Assembly: GCF_030149505.1 (NCBI RefSeq)
Contig: NZ_JASBRN010000074.1
Location: 1 to 64,000, forward strand
DNA from: Nocardioides sp.
Lineage (GTDB): Bacteria; Actinomycetota; Actinomycetes; Propionibacteriales; Nocardioidaceae
Length of the DNA: 64,000 bases
Reading direction: 5' to 3'
Shown here: one piece after another, positions 36,539 through 45,050 of the stretch
Layout of the letters: the number at the start of each line of letters is the position of its first letter
How positions within the stretch are numbered: the first letter of the stretch is position 1
The notes under the pieces: generated by a model
Seen by the model: only the letters and a program-made list of their open reading frames with translations
Told to the model about the DNA's origin: nothing
Databases searched by the model: none
Program-made: the position numbers and the translations under genes

Positions 36539-37543
36539 ATGACCCGCCTGCGCCTCCTCCTCGCCAGTACCGCCACCGCGGCCCTCGCGGCCGGGCTCCT
36601 CCCCGTGGGAGCGGCCTCGTCGGCCTCCCCGGACGCGTCCGGAGGCCTGGTTGACGGCGATGAGCGGCTGCTGCCGGCCGGCCTGGAGTACGTCGCGCTC
36701 GGTGACTCGTGGACGGCCAACGTGGTCCTGGTCAACCGGCAGGGCGTGCCGGACACGACGTACGCGCCGATCGACTGCGCGCAGTCGTACACCAACTACC
36801 CCAAGCTGCTCGCGGAGGCCTTGAGCGTGGGGGAGTTCCGGGACGCCTCGTGCGGATCGGCGACGACCGACGACTTCTACGAGCCGCAGACGGGGCTGCC
36901 GCTGGGCGGGACCAACCCCGCGCAGTTCGACCGGCTGACCCCCACGACCGACCTCGTGACCGTCGGCATCGGCGGCAACGACGCCGGCATCTCCAGCGCC
37001 GGGCTCGACTGCCTCAACGTCGTGCCCGCCGAGACGCCGCTGTCGGACTCCGGCCAGGGCCTGCCGTTCGGTGGCTGCAAGGCCAAGTACGTCGTCGACG
37101 GCGAGGACTCCATCGCGCAGCGGATTAAGGAGTCGGAGACCAAGCTGGTGCGGGCGTTCCGGGCGATCCACCGGATCGCCCCCGGCGCGCGGATCCTGGC
37201 GATCGACTACATCAACGTGGTCCCTCGTCGCGGCTGCTACCCGACGGTGCCGGCCTCCGACGAGGACATGCGCTGGATTTCCACTAAGTTCCGCCAGCTC
37301 AACCGGATGATCAAGCGCGCCGCCGAGCGAGGCGGCGCCGAGTACGTCAACACCTTCCGCCGTACGCCGCAGGGCGTCGACCTCTGCGGTGACCCCAACG
37401 TGCGGTGGGCCGAGGTCTACGGTCCCTCCGCCAACGACGCGGCCGTCGGCGTGCCGGCGCACCCCAACGCGGCCGGCGCCCGCGGCCAGGCCGCCGCGAT
37501 CCTCGACCACATCCGCGACACCGACCCGGACGTCTTCCGCTGA
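36539..37543 (+). CDS. Secreted SGNH/GDSL-family hydrolase (copy 2)
   Basis: A 334-residue paralogue of the hydrolase at 12075-13079, with the same length and catalytic blocks (ALGDSWTAN, CGSATTDDFYE, VGIGGNDAG, VPAHPNAAGARGQA). The signal peptide (LLLASTATAALAAGLLPVGA) and residues 30-45 differ most. The mature enzyme is strongly conserved, so both copies are probably active. It starts with ATG 59 bp after the CsoR gene; the next gene in the trio follows after 189 bp of lower-GC DNA. Confidence 0.88.
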   Translation: MTRLRLLLASTATAALAAGLLPVGAASSASPDASGGLVDGDERLLPAGLEYVALGDSWTANVVLVNRQGVPDTTYAPIDCAQSYTNYPKLLAEALSVGEFRDASCGSATTDDFYEPQTGLPLGGTNPAQFDRLTPTTDLVTVGIGGNDAGISSAGLDCLNVVPAETPLSDSGQGLPFGGCKAKYVVDGEDSIAQRIKESETKLVRAFRAIHRIAPGARILAIDYINVVPRRGCYPTVPASDEDMRWISTKFRQLNRMIKRAAERGGAEYVNTFRRTPQGVDLCGDPNVRWAEVYGPSANDAAVGVPAHPNAAGARGQAAAILDHIRDTDPDVFR

Positions 37544-37732
37544 GCTGCGGCAGGGACGTGCGTCATGGAGCTGTCTCGATGACTCGTCAATAGACAGACC
37601 AACCTGCGGTGGCTGGCCAAAGCCCCCGCGTGAAGTCGCCTCGGGAGAGCGCCGTTCCTCGACTTCGGTCTGCGTTTTGACGATGGCCACCAGGCAGACG
37701 ACTGCCGGACCGGGTGCTGCCACCATGGGCGC

Positions 37733-38452
37733 GTGACCGCCCGCCTCGCCGCCGTCCCGACCGAGCGGATGCACCTGGTGCTGATGATGGTGCTGACCTT
37801 CACCACCGGGATCATCGACGCCGTCGGCTACCTCGGCTTGGACCGGGTATTCACCGCCAACATGACCGGCAACGTGGTCATCCTCGGCATGGGTCTGGTC
37901 GGCGCGGAGGACCTCCCGGTGCTCGGGCCGACGGTCGCGCTGGTCTGCTTCATGGGCGGCGCCGCGCTGGGCGGTCGGGTGCTGCGTCGGGCGGCCGGCC
38001 CGTGGACGTGGCTGACGACGCTGCTGTTCGTGTCGGTCGGGGTGGTCTGCCTCGGGCTGTCGGTCGTGCTGCTCGTGGCCGACGAGGCCACCCCACCGCC
38101 GCTGGCGCTCTCCCTGCCGGTCACCGCGGTGCTCGGCACGGCGATGGGGGTTCAGGCGGCGACCGCGCGGTTCGTGGCGGTGCGCGACGTGACGACCGTG
38201 GTCGTCACCTCGACGATCATCGGCCTGGCCGCCGACTCGCGGCTGGGCTCCGGCCGGGCGGTGGCCGAGGGTGGCGCGGGTCGCCGGTTCCTGGCCGTCG
38301 CGCTCATCCTCGTCGGTGCCGCCGCCGGCGCCGCACTGCTCAAGGTCGGCGTCTGGGTCGGCCTGCTCGTCGCCGGCGTGCTGATCCTGCTCGCGACCGG
38401 GGTGGGCGCGCTGCATGGTCGGCTCGGTCGTGTGGCCGAGCGCGCGGCATAG
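37733..38452 (+). CDS. DUF1275 (YoaK-like) membrane protein (copy 2)
   Basis: A 239-residue paralogue of 13122-13829 with the same helices and signatures (LDRVFTANMTGNVVILGM, MGVQAATARFVAVRDVTTVV). TGN in copy 1 (FTGNMTGN) is TAN here. GTG start at 37733 following CCATGGGCGC. The 189-bp stretch before it contains several stop codons in all frames and no recognisable gene. It converges with the amidase fusion. Confidence 0.85.
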   Translation: MTARLAAVPTERMHLVLMMVLTFTTGIIDAVGYLGLDRVFTANMTGNVVILGMGLVGAEDLPVLGPTVALVCFMGGAALGGRVLRRAAGPWTWLTTLLFVSVGVVCLGLSVVLLVADEATPPPLALSLPVTAVLGTAMGVQAATARFVAVRDVTTVVVTSTIIGLAADSRLGSGRAVAEGGAGRRFLAVALILVGAAAGAALLKVGVWVGLLVAGVLILLATGVGALHGRLGRVAERAA

Positions 38453-38475
38453 CGCGCGCTCAGGGGCACGACTCG

Positions 38476-39978
38476 TCAGGACAGGCTGACCGCGAGGTCC
38501 AGCAGCGCCCTGTCGCGACCGGGGGCAGCCAGGAGCGAGACGCCGCAGGGCAGCCCGTCGCGGGTGGCGAGGGGCAGCGAGACGGCCGGTGCGCCGAGCA
38601 GCGGGGCCAGGCAGGTCAGCCGGAGGGTCGCGTCGCGGACGGCCTGCACGCCGGCGCCGGGGAAGGGCGCGACCGACGAGGCCGTCGGCAGCACGAGCAC
38701 CCGGTCGCCCAGCAGGTCACGGAGGCGCTGACGGGCGGTCTGCACGACGTCGTACGCCGCGTCCGCGTCGGGCTTCTCGACCGAGGCGGCGTGGCGGAAC
38801 CGGGTGCGGACGTCGGCGCCGAGGGTGTCGAGCCGGTCGGCGAGCCAGCCGCCGCGCACCGACCACGCCTCCCACGCCTGCCAGGTGCCGAAGGCACGCA
38901 CCCACGACGCGAGCTCGCCGAGCGGCCAGCCCTCGCGGACGACCAGCCCCTGGTCGGCGACCCAGGTCTCGACGGCTGCACGCACGTCGGGCTCGGCGGC
39001 AGCGAGCAGCTCGGGCACGACGACGAGGTCGGACCCGTCGACGGCGGCGTCGGGCGGCAGCAGCACCTCGCCGACGTCGCGCGCGAGCGTGGGGGAGCGG
39101 GTCATCCAGCCGACGGTGTCGAAGCTGGGCGCCAGCGCCATGACGCCGTGCATCGGGACGGTGCCGTGGGTGGGGCGGAAGCCGGTGAGCCCCTGGTACG
39201 CCGCGGGCACGCGGGTCGAGCCGGCGGTGTCCGTCCCGAGGCCGATCGTGGCGTGGCCGAGGGAGACCGCGGACGCGGGGCCGTTGGACGACCCGCCGGG
39301 GACCCGGCGCGGGGCGCGCGGGTTGGGCGGGGTGCCGTAGTGGTGGTTGGTGCCCCCGAGGGACCAGGCGAACTCGTCGGTGCGGGCGATCCCGGTGATC
39401 GCCGCACCGGCCTCGACGAGGGTGTCGACGACCGTGGCGTCGGCGCGCTCGACAGGGGCGGCGGCCTCCCAGGCGGGGTTGCCCGCGCCGACCTTCTGGC
39501 CGGCCACGGCGAAGACGTCCTTGACCGCGACGGTCTCCCCGACGAGCGGCCCGGCCGTGGCGCCGGGGACGAGCGGGTCGCCCACGACCCGCCACACGCG
39601 AGTGTCGAGGGCGGGCGCCGGGGTGGAGACGTGGGCGGCGGTGAGGCGCCAGCCCTCCGGCGTACGCGCCCAGAGCTGGGACTGCTGGCCGCGGCCGCCG
39701 CGGGCGAGCTCGGTGACCGCGACGACGAGCGCGTGGTCGGGATCCGTGACCTGCACGTGGGTCTGGACGACGCGGCGCGCGGGCTCGGTGCCGAGCGTCG
39801 GCGCGATGGCGTCGTGGCCGACCAGCAGGCCGTCGGCGTCGCCGCGCAGGGTGCTCGAGCCGGGGGCGGTCAGCTGCGCAAGCGTCTCGGTGTCGCCCGC
39901 CGTGAGGGCCTGCTCCCAGGCGCGGAAGGCCTCCACGAGCCCCGGCGGCACGGGCAGGGCGGGACCACCGGTGGACAT
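38476..39978 (-). CDS. HpxZ/AtzH-like domain fused to amidase (copy 2)
   Basis: A 500-residue paralogue of the fusion at 28354-29871. The N-terminal DUF3225 domain (GLVEAFRAWEQALTAGDTET ... WRLTAAHVS) is followed by the amidase (VAVKDVFAVAG; PGGSSNGPASAVS; GTDTAGSTRVPA). The nucleophile loop reads DTAGS, as in allophanate hydrolases, where copy 1 has DTGGS, and the cis-Ser loop also differs, so substrate preference may have changed. No acetamidase accompanies this copy. ATG at 39978; upstream lies a lipoprotein gene on the same strand. Confidence 0.8.
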   Translation of the reverse strand: MSTGGPALPVPPGLVEAFRAWEQALTAGDTETLAQLTAPGSSTLRGDADGLLVGHDAIAPTLGTEPARRVVQTHVQVTDPDHALVVAVTELARGGRGQQSQLWARTPEGWRLTAAHVSTPAPALDTRVWRVVGDPLVPGATAGPLVGETVAVKDVFAVAGQKVGAGNPAWEAAAPVERADATVVDTLVEAGAAITGIARTDEFAWSLGGTNHHYGTPPNPRAPRRVPGGSSNGPASAVSLGHATIGLGTDTAGSTRVPAAYQGLTGFRPTHGTVPMHGVMALAPSFDTVGWMTRSPTLARDVGEVLLPPDAAVDGSDLVVVPELLAAAEPDVRAAVETWVADQGLVVREGWPLGELASWVRAFGTWQAWEAWSVRGGWLADRLDTLGADVRTRFRHAASVEKPDADAAYDVVQTARQRLRDLLGDRVLVLPTASSVAPFPGAGVQAVRDATLRLTCLAPLLGAPAVSLPLATRDGLPCGVSLLAAPGRDRALLDLAVSLS

Positions 39979-40027
39979 GGCGCCCACCCTAGGGGCGGGC
40001 GCCACGGCCCGGGAGTCAGCCCAGGGG

Positions 40028-40609
40028 TCAGGCCCAGGACCAGGACGCGAGGACCTGCTCGTTGACCGCGGCGCGCTCGGCCTCGTCGTACTCTGCGTCG
40101 GCGAGGCGGATCGTCAGGCGCACCGAGGTGCCGTCGACGACCGCGCCGTAGACATCGGCGTAGTTGCCCTTGGACTCCTTGCCGGAGACGTGCCACATCT
40201 CGATGCCGTCGACCTCGACGACGTCCTCGGCGGCGAACTTCTCGCCCAGCCCGTCGAGCGCGATCTCCTGCTGCCGGTCGATCTCGGGTGCCTCACCGGG
40301 GAACTCGATCTCCACGAGCGAGACCAGCGCGCCGGACGGCCCGGTGGCGATGACGGCGGGGGACTTCTTGGAAGGCTCGCCGAGCTCGAAGCCGCTAGGC
40401 GCCTGGAAGGTCGCGGTCTCGGCCTCGACCTCGGGGCCGGGCTCGGCGGTCTCGGTGGCCTGCGCGGTGGCGTCGGGGTCGCTGGGCTCGTCCTCGCCGG
40501 AGCAGGCCGTGGCGCCCAGGGCGAGCGTCACGCCGAGGGCGGCGGCGCCCAGCCGGGCGCGGGTGGAGCGGGTGGTCGAGCGGGCAGGAAGGGCAGTGCC
40601 GAGTCGCAT
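40028..40609 (-). CDS. Putative lipoprotein
   Basis: A 193-residue protein with a lipoprotein signal: arginine-rich start, GAAALGVTLALGATACSG with lipobox ATAC, then an acidic Thr/Glu-rich linker. The remaining domain (FQAPSGFELGEPSKKSPAVI ... VNEQVLASWSWA) resembles no family I recognise; it is similar in style to small actinobacterial lipoproteins of the LpqN/DUF-type. The ATG at 40609 was chosen because it leaves a normal-length signal. It lies 49 bp upstream of the amidase fusion on the same strand. Confidence 0.7.
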   Translation of the reverse strand: MRLGTALPARSTTRSTRARLGAAALGVTLALGATACSGEDEPSDPDATAQATETAEPGPEVEAETATFQAPSGFELGEPSKKSPAVIATGPSGALVSLVEIEFPGEAPEIDRQQEIALDGLGEKFAAEDVVEVDGIEMWHVSGKESKGNYADVYGAVVDGTSVRLTIRLADAEYDEAERAAVNEQVLASWSWA

Positions 40610-40764
40610 GCCACCAGTCCTACAGGACATCGTCGACGAGCCCCGCATCGGCCCGACCGGGTGAATCCGCGTAACGGGTTGGCTCCTACGGTCGTTGCTG
40701 GTCTAGACAGGTGCGAGTCGTCTGCGGACGCCTCGCCATGCACCCCATCCGGGAGGAACGACAC

Positions 40765-43700
40765 ATGTTCAGCACGGGAACCAAGCGCGGCCTCGCCGCG
40801 ACCGCGACCTCGGCCCTGGCGATCGCCGGTCTGCCGATGCTCGCGGGGTCCGCGAGCGCGGTCACCCACACCAGCACCCTCGACGCGAACGCCGTCGACC
40901 TCGTGCAGCCGGTCTCCACGACGGTCTCGGCCAAGCCCGACGGCCAGAACGCCACGCAGCGGCTCACCGCCCTCGGCGGGAGCAACGTCACCGGCGTGCG
41001 CTTCGAGTACCGCATCGGCGACGGTCCGTGGACCGCGATCGGGACCGCCACGACGCGCAACGACGACGGCGCCTTCTTCGTCGAGTGGAACCCGACCGTC
41101 ATCGCCGGCTCCACCAACGTGACCCTCCGCGCGACCGGGATCGGCCCGGCGACCGAGCCGACCGACACCCTGGGTGGCGTCTCGGTCAACAACAACGCCG
41201 ACACGGTCAACGTCACGGACGGAGCGACGCTCGACGTCTTCCAGGCGCCCTACACCAACGGCGCGAGCGCGGGTCAGTACGCCGTCGTCGAGGGCACGTC
41301 CTCGGCGCCCGGCGCCACCCCGACGCTCGACTTCTACGACCCCAGCGCCGACGGCTTCGCTGGGGCGGGCGACACCACCACCTCGACGACCCCGCAGGCC
41401 GGGGTCACCGGCACCTGGCGCGGCGTCCTCGACGTCACCGGCTACGACTACGGCGGCGGCACCGACGAGATCCTGGTCAAGGCCGCCGGCGGCAACGGCA
41501 CAGCCGACGACGCCGAGTCCTTCGTGATCGACCGCCAGGAGCTCGGCACGGTCACCGCGGAGCCGACGAACGCCAACGTCCCCGGCACCGGCAACGCCGA
41601 CATCACCATCACCGTCGTGGACGCCGAGGGCGACCCGATCGCCGGCGCCGAGGTGCGCCGTGAGGGTGGGGCGTACGTCGGGCAGACGAATGCGCTCGGC
41701 CAGGTCGAGACCACGCAGGCCGGGGGCACCCGCGCCTTCTACTACGCCAACGCCACCGACTCCGACCCCTTCGAGGCGGGCCTGGGCGACAAGCGCTCCC
41801 AGGACGTGACCGTCGGCCAGTACGACCCGGAGCCGACCGCGCTCGAGGCCACCTCGGCCAACGGGGAGGCCTTCGACTACGACGAGTACGACGCCGACGA
41901 CATCCAGGTCCAGGTCAAGGACCAGGAGGGCAACGACGTCCCGTTCGAGCAGGCGACGCTGCAGACGGTGGAGTACACCTGGACCTTCCGCGCCTTCGAC
42001 GGGGCACCGACCGCCCGGGAGACCGAGGGCACCACGGTCGTCGGCCTGGACGGCAACGCGAACATCCCGCTGCCGCAGGACCGCTCCGAGGGAGGCACCT
42101 ACACGCTGCGGGCCGCGCTCGTGGCCAACCCGGTCACCGGGGAGGGCGCCGTCGCCGAGTCGGAGGTCCTGGCCGTCAAGGCCGGCCAGGCGGCGATCGA
42201 GCTCGCCGACGAGGTCTCCGGCGCGGCAGGCGCGGACGCCGCGGTCGCCGGGACCCTCGCGCTCGAGGACGGCACCGGCCTCCCGGGCCGGCCGGTCACG
42301 CTGACCTACACGCCGGGCCAGGGCGGTGACGCCGCCTTCGACCAGCAGAGCGGCGCCGACGACGAGGTCCGCACCGTCACCACCGGCGAGGACGGCTCCT
42401 TCTCGGCGACGCTCGACGACCCGGCCGCGGCCCAGGGCCAGCCCCAGGCCACCGAGACCGGGTCCGTGACCGCGGCGACGGCCGACTACGACGACCCCAA
42501 CACCCCGGTCGACCAGGACAACGCCGACGCGGAGGCCACCGCCCCGGTGACCTTCTTCAACGACGCTGCCCCGGCAGGTGCCGAGGTGGAGGTCACGGGG
42601 CTCACGGGCACGGGCAAGCCCGGCGCCCCGTCGTACGGCACGGCGACGGTGACCGACGCCGACGGCGACCCGGTGCCGAACGTCGCGGTGCGGCTCACAG
42701 TCGACGGCGACTCCTTCTTCACCAGCGGTCCGGAGAACGGCACCGCAGGCCAGCCGGCCGGCGACCTGGCCGAGCAGGGCCAGGCGATCACCCGGGTCAC
42801 GAACGCCCAGGGCCAGGTGTCCTTCGCCGTCGGCATCGAGCGCAGCGAGGACTTCGACGACGACGGGGCCGCGACCGACACGGTCACCGCGACCGTCGGT
42901 GGCGCCGGCGGCGCCAGCGACACCGCTGACGTCGCGTGGAGCAGCGCCGACCCGCTCAACGCCGGCGAGGTGCTGATCGAGCTCGCGGCGGACCGGTTCC
43001 AGGAGTCCGGCGTGCTGCCGAAGGCGCCGACGACCGACGACGTCGCCTACGACGTGAAGGTCACCGACCAGTTCGGCAACCTCGTCGGTGGCGAGGACGT
43101 GGCCATCAGTACCGACGGCGGCGAGGTCGTGCGGCCGGGCAACAACGGTCAGGGCGGTCTCACGATCGAGTCGGACTTCGACGCCGACCCGGAGTTCTCG
43201 CTCTCCTCCGACAGCGAGCAGGACGCCACCCCGACCGGCACGTGGGCCGCGGACACCTCGGTGTACGCCGCAGACAGCACCGGCCCGCAGGGCGACGCCG
43301 ACGACGACGCCGACATCGCCACCACGCAGGGCACCGACCCGACGACGGGGGAGGGTCCGACCGCGCAGTTCTACGAGGTCGACTTCGCCGCCGGCACCTA
43401 CACGCTGGCCCAGCAGGGCGCAGAGCAGCGCGAGGTCGGGGAGACGGTCGTGATGACCTACACGGCCACCGACCAGGAGGGCGAGCCGATCGAGTTCGAG
43501 GTCGCCTTCTTCCGCACCGGCCCCGGCAACGACGACGACGGGTCGGCCAACGACCGGGTCGCCACGGGCGAGGACGGCCAGGCGTCGTACGTCTTCTCCG
43601 GCAACGCCGAGGGCCGGGCGCGCGTGTCGGGCATCGGGTACGTCGGCAACGAGGTGCAGCCGGAGTCCGAGGCCAGCGACACCGTGTCGTTCGGCCGGGT

Positions 43701-44001
43701 CGACGAGCCGGGTGACCCGATCACCATCACCCTGGCCGCCGACAGCAACGGTCCGCGTAAGGACATCGTGCGTGCCGACGTCGACAACGCCGTCGGCGAG
43801 ACGATCCGGCTCTACGTCATCCGCGGCACCAAGGCGAAGGGCAACAAGCGCCTCGTCGAGGTCCGCGAGGACGTCGTGCCAGACGGGGGTCAGATGACCT
43901 TCAAGAAGGCCGACCGCAACGGCAACAAGAAGACCCGCTTCATCGCCAAGATCCGCAGCGGTGGGGTCGTCTACAAGTCGAACACGCAGAAGCCGCGCTG
44001 A
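40765..44001 (+). CDS. Large secreted Ig-like surface protein
   Basis: A 1078-residue exported protein. The signal peptide (GLAATATSALAIAGLPMLAG, cleavage after SASA) is followed by repeated Ig-like/Big_1-type modules, recognisable by VVDAEGDPIAGAEVRREGGA, VTDADGDPVPNVAVRLTVDG and VTDQFGNLVGGEDVAISTDG, separated by Asp-rich stretches that may bind calcium. The C-terminus is basic (NGNKKTRFIAKIRSGG) and lacks LPxTG. The signal region is closely related to the surface protein at 46995-49715. A GGGAGGA site lies 7 nt before the ATG and a hairpin terminator follows. Probably a cell-envelope or adhesin-like protein. Confidence 0.75.
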   Translation: MFSTGTKRGLAATATSALAIAGLPMLAGSASAVTHTSTLDANAVDLVQPVSTTVSAKPDGQNATQRLTALGGSNVTGVRFEYRIGDGPWTAIGTATTRNDDGAFFVEWNPTVIAGSTNVTLRATGIGPATEPTDTLGGVSVNNNADTVNVTDGATLDVFQAPYTNGASAGQYAVVEGTSSAPGATPTLDFYDPSADGFAGAGDTTTSTTPQAGVTGTWRGVLDVTGYDYGGGTDEILVKAAGGNGTADDAESFVIDRQELGTVTAEPTNANVPGTGNADITITVVDAEGDPIAGAEVRREGGAYVGQTNALGQVETTQAGGTRAFYYANATDSDPFEAGLGDKRSQDVTVGQYDPEPTALEATSANGEAFDYDEYDADDIQVQVKDQEGNDVPFEQATLQTVEYTWTFRAFDGAPTARETEGTTVVGLDGNANIPLPQDRSEGGTYTLRAALVANPVTGEGAVAESEVLAVKAGQAAIELADEVSGAAGADAAVAGTLALEDGTGLPGRPVTLTYTPGQGGDAAFDQQSGADDEVRTVTTGEDGSFSATLDDPAAAQGQPQATETGSVTAATADYDDPNTPVDQDNADAEATAPVTFFNDAAPAGAEVEVTGLTGTGKPGAPSYGTATVTDADGDPVPNVAVRLTVDGDSFFTSGPENGTAGQPAGDLAEQGQAITRVTNAQGQVSFAVGIERSEDFDDDGAATDTVTATVGGAGGASDTADVAWSSADPLNAGEVLIELAADRFQESGVLPKAPTTDDVAYDVKVTDQFGNLVGGEDVAISTDGGEVVRPGNNGQGGLTIESDFDADPEFSLSSDSEQDATPTGTWAADTSVYAADSTGPQGDADDDADIATTQGTDPTTGEGPTAQFYEVDFAAGTYTLAQQGAEQREVGETVVMTYTATDQEGEPIEFEVAFFRTGPGNDDDGSANDRVATGEDGQASYVFSGNAEGRARVSGIGYVGNEVQPESEASDTVSFGRVDEPGDPITITLAADSNGPRKDIVRADVDNAVGETIRLYVIRGTKAKGNKRLVEVREDVVPDGGQMTFKKADRNGNKKTRFIAKIRSGGVVYKSNTQKPR

Positions 44002-44021
44002 CCTGCCGATAGGTCACCCAT

Positions 44022-44063
44022 GACGGCCCGGGTGCTGCTGCCGCTGGCAGCGCCCGGGCCGTC
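44022..44063 (+). terminator. Terminator hairpin after the first surface protein
   Basis: GACGGCCCGGG (44022-44032) pairs with CCCGGGCCGTC (44053-44063), and the loop can form an inner GCTGCC/GGCAGC stem. GTCTGTC follows. It lies 21 bp after the stop codon. Confidence 0.7.
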
Positions 44064-44076
44064 GTCTGTCCGGGTC

Positions 44077-44116
44077 GGCGGTTGAGGAGGTTGCGCAGCA
44101 ACCGTCTCGAAACCCC
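44077..44116. repeat. Family A palindromic repeat
   Basis: A 40-bp copy in inverse orientation: GGCGGTTGAGGAGGTTGC at the left and TCTCGAAACCCC at the right, with the core hairpin GGTTGC/GCAACC. It directly follows the terminator. Confidence 0.8.
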
Positions 44117-44130
44117 GACGTCGTACTGAT

Positions 44131-44169
44131 GGTCGAGCAGGCGAGCGCCAGCGAGCCGTCGTCGAGACC
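44131..44169. repeat. Family B palindromic repeat
   Basis: GGTCGAGCAG ... GTCGAGACC brackets GCGAGCGCCAGCGAG, the family B core. It lies 14 bp beyond a family A copy, so the two families are adjacent here. Confidence 0.7.
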
Positions 44170-44214
44170 GCGTGGGCTGCCCGCCCACCGCGACCCCCGC
44201 CCAGAGCCCCCCAG

Positions 44215-44220
44215 TACCGT
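44215..44220 (+). promoter_or_regulatory. -10 element for the leaderless thioesterase gene
   Basis: TACCGT fits TAnnnT and ends 7 nt before the ATG at 44228, without a ribosome site between. Confidence 0.5.
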
Positions 44221-44227
44221 CCCGCCT

Positions 44228-45037
44228 ATGACTTCCGAGTGGGACCGCCATTTGTCGCTCGAGCCCCTGGGCGAGGGCCGGTACGCCGGCGCGCTGGACG
44301 CCGGCTGGTCGGTCGGCGGCGGCATCAACGGCGGCTTCCAGCTGGCCCTGGCCGGTGCCGCGATCAGCGCCCACCTGCCCGGGAAGCCCGACCCGGTCAC
44401 GGTCTCGGCCTACTACCTCTCCGCCGGCACCCCCGGGCCTGCCGAGGTGAGCGTCGACGTACGCCGTGACGGCGGCCGGCTGGCCACGGTCTCGGCCGAC
44501 CTCGTGCAGGACGGCCAGACCCGCCTGACCCTGCTGTCGACGTACTCCGACCTCGACCGGTTCGAGGGCGACGTGCGCACGACCGCCGTCGAGCCGGAGC
44601 TGCCGCCGCAGGAGGAGTGCGCGGGACCGGAGGACGTGCCGGAGTTCGTGCTCGAGATCGCGCCGATGATGCGGCGCTTCGAGATGCGGTTCCCGGTCGA
44701 GCAGACCGCGTGGGTCCGCGGCGAGACGCGCGGGGAGGGGCACTTCTCGGCGTGGTTCCGGTTGAACGACGGGCGGGAGCCGGACCCGGTCGCGCTGCTG
44801 ATGGTCCTCGATGCCCTGCCGCCGGTGACCTTCGACCTCGGGATGGTCGGGTGGGCGCCGACCCTGGAGCTGACCTGCCACGTGCGCGCCAAGCCGGCGC
44901 CGGGGTGGCTGAAGGTGCAGCACCACACGCGGAACTTCGCGGGTGGGATGTTCGAGGAGGACTGCGAGGTCTGGGACTCCACCGGGCGTCTCGTCGCCCA
45001 GTCGCGGCAGCTGGCGCTGGCGCCCCGGGTGGGCTGA
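44228..45037 (+). CDS. Acyl-CoA thioesterase-like hotdog protein
   Basis: A 269-residue double-hotdog protein of the TesB-like thioesterase group. WSVGGGINGGFQLALAGAAI is the N-terminal hotdog helix region, SAYYLSAGTPGPAEVSVDVR the following strands, and GHFSAWFRLNDGREPDPVAL and PTLELTCHVRAKPAPGWLKV the second half. Members hydrolyse acyl-CoA esters; substrate length cannot be inferred. The transcript is probably leaderless (TACCGT, 7 nt upstream). It sits between two surface-protein genes without visible functional relation and converges with the regulator at 45051. Confidence 0.78.
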   Translation: MTSEWDRHLSLEPLGEGRYAGALDAGWSVGGGINGGFQLALAGAAISAHLPGKPDPVTVSAYYLSAGTPGPAEVSVDVRRDGGRLATVSADLVQDGQTRLTLLSTYSDLDRFEGDVRTTAVEPELPPQEECAGPEDVPEFVLEIAPMMRRFEMRFPVEQTAWVRGETRGEGHFSAWFRLNDGREPDPVALLMVLDALPPVTFDLGMVGWAPTLELTCHVRAKPAPGWLKVQHHTRNFAGGMFEEDCEVWDSTGRLVAQSRQLALAPRVG

Positions 45038-45050
45038 GGCTGGCCGAGTC

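Noticed and set aside
37544..37732. Small gene between SGNH copy 2 and DUF1275 copy 2
   Set aside because: Stops interrupt all frames and nothing recognisable is encoded; it is probably diverged intergenic DNA.
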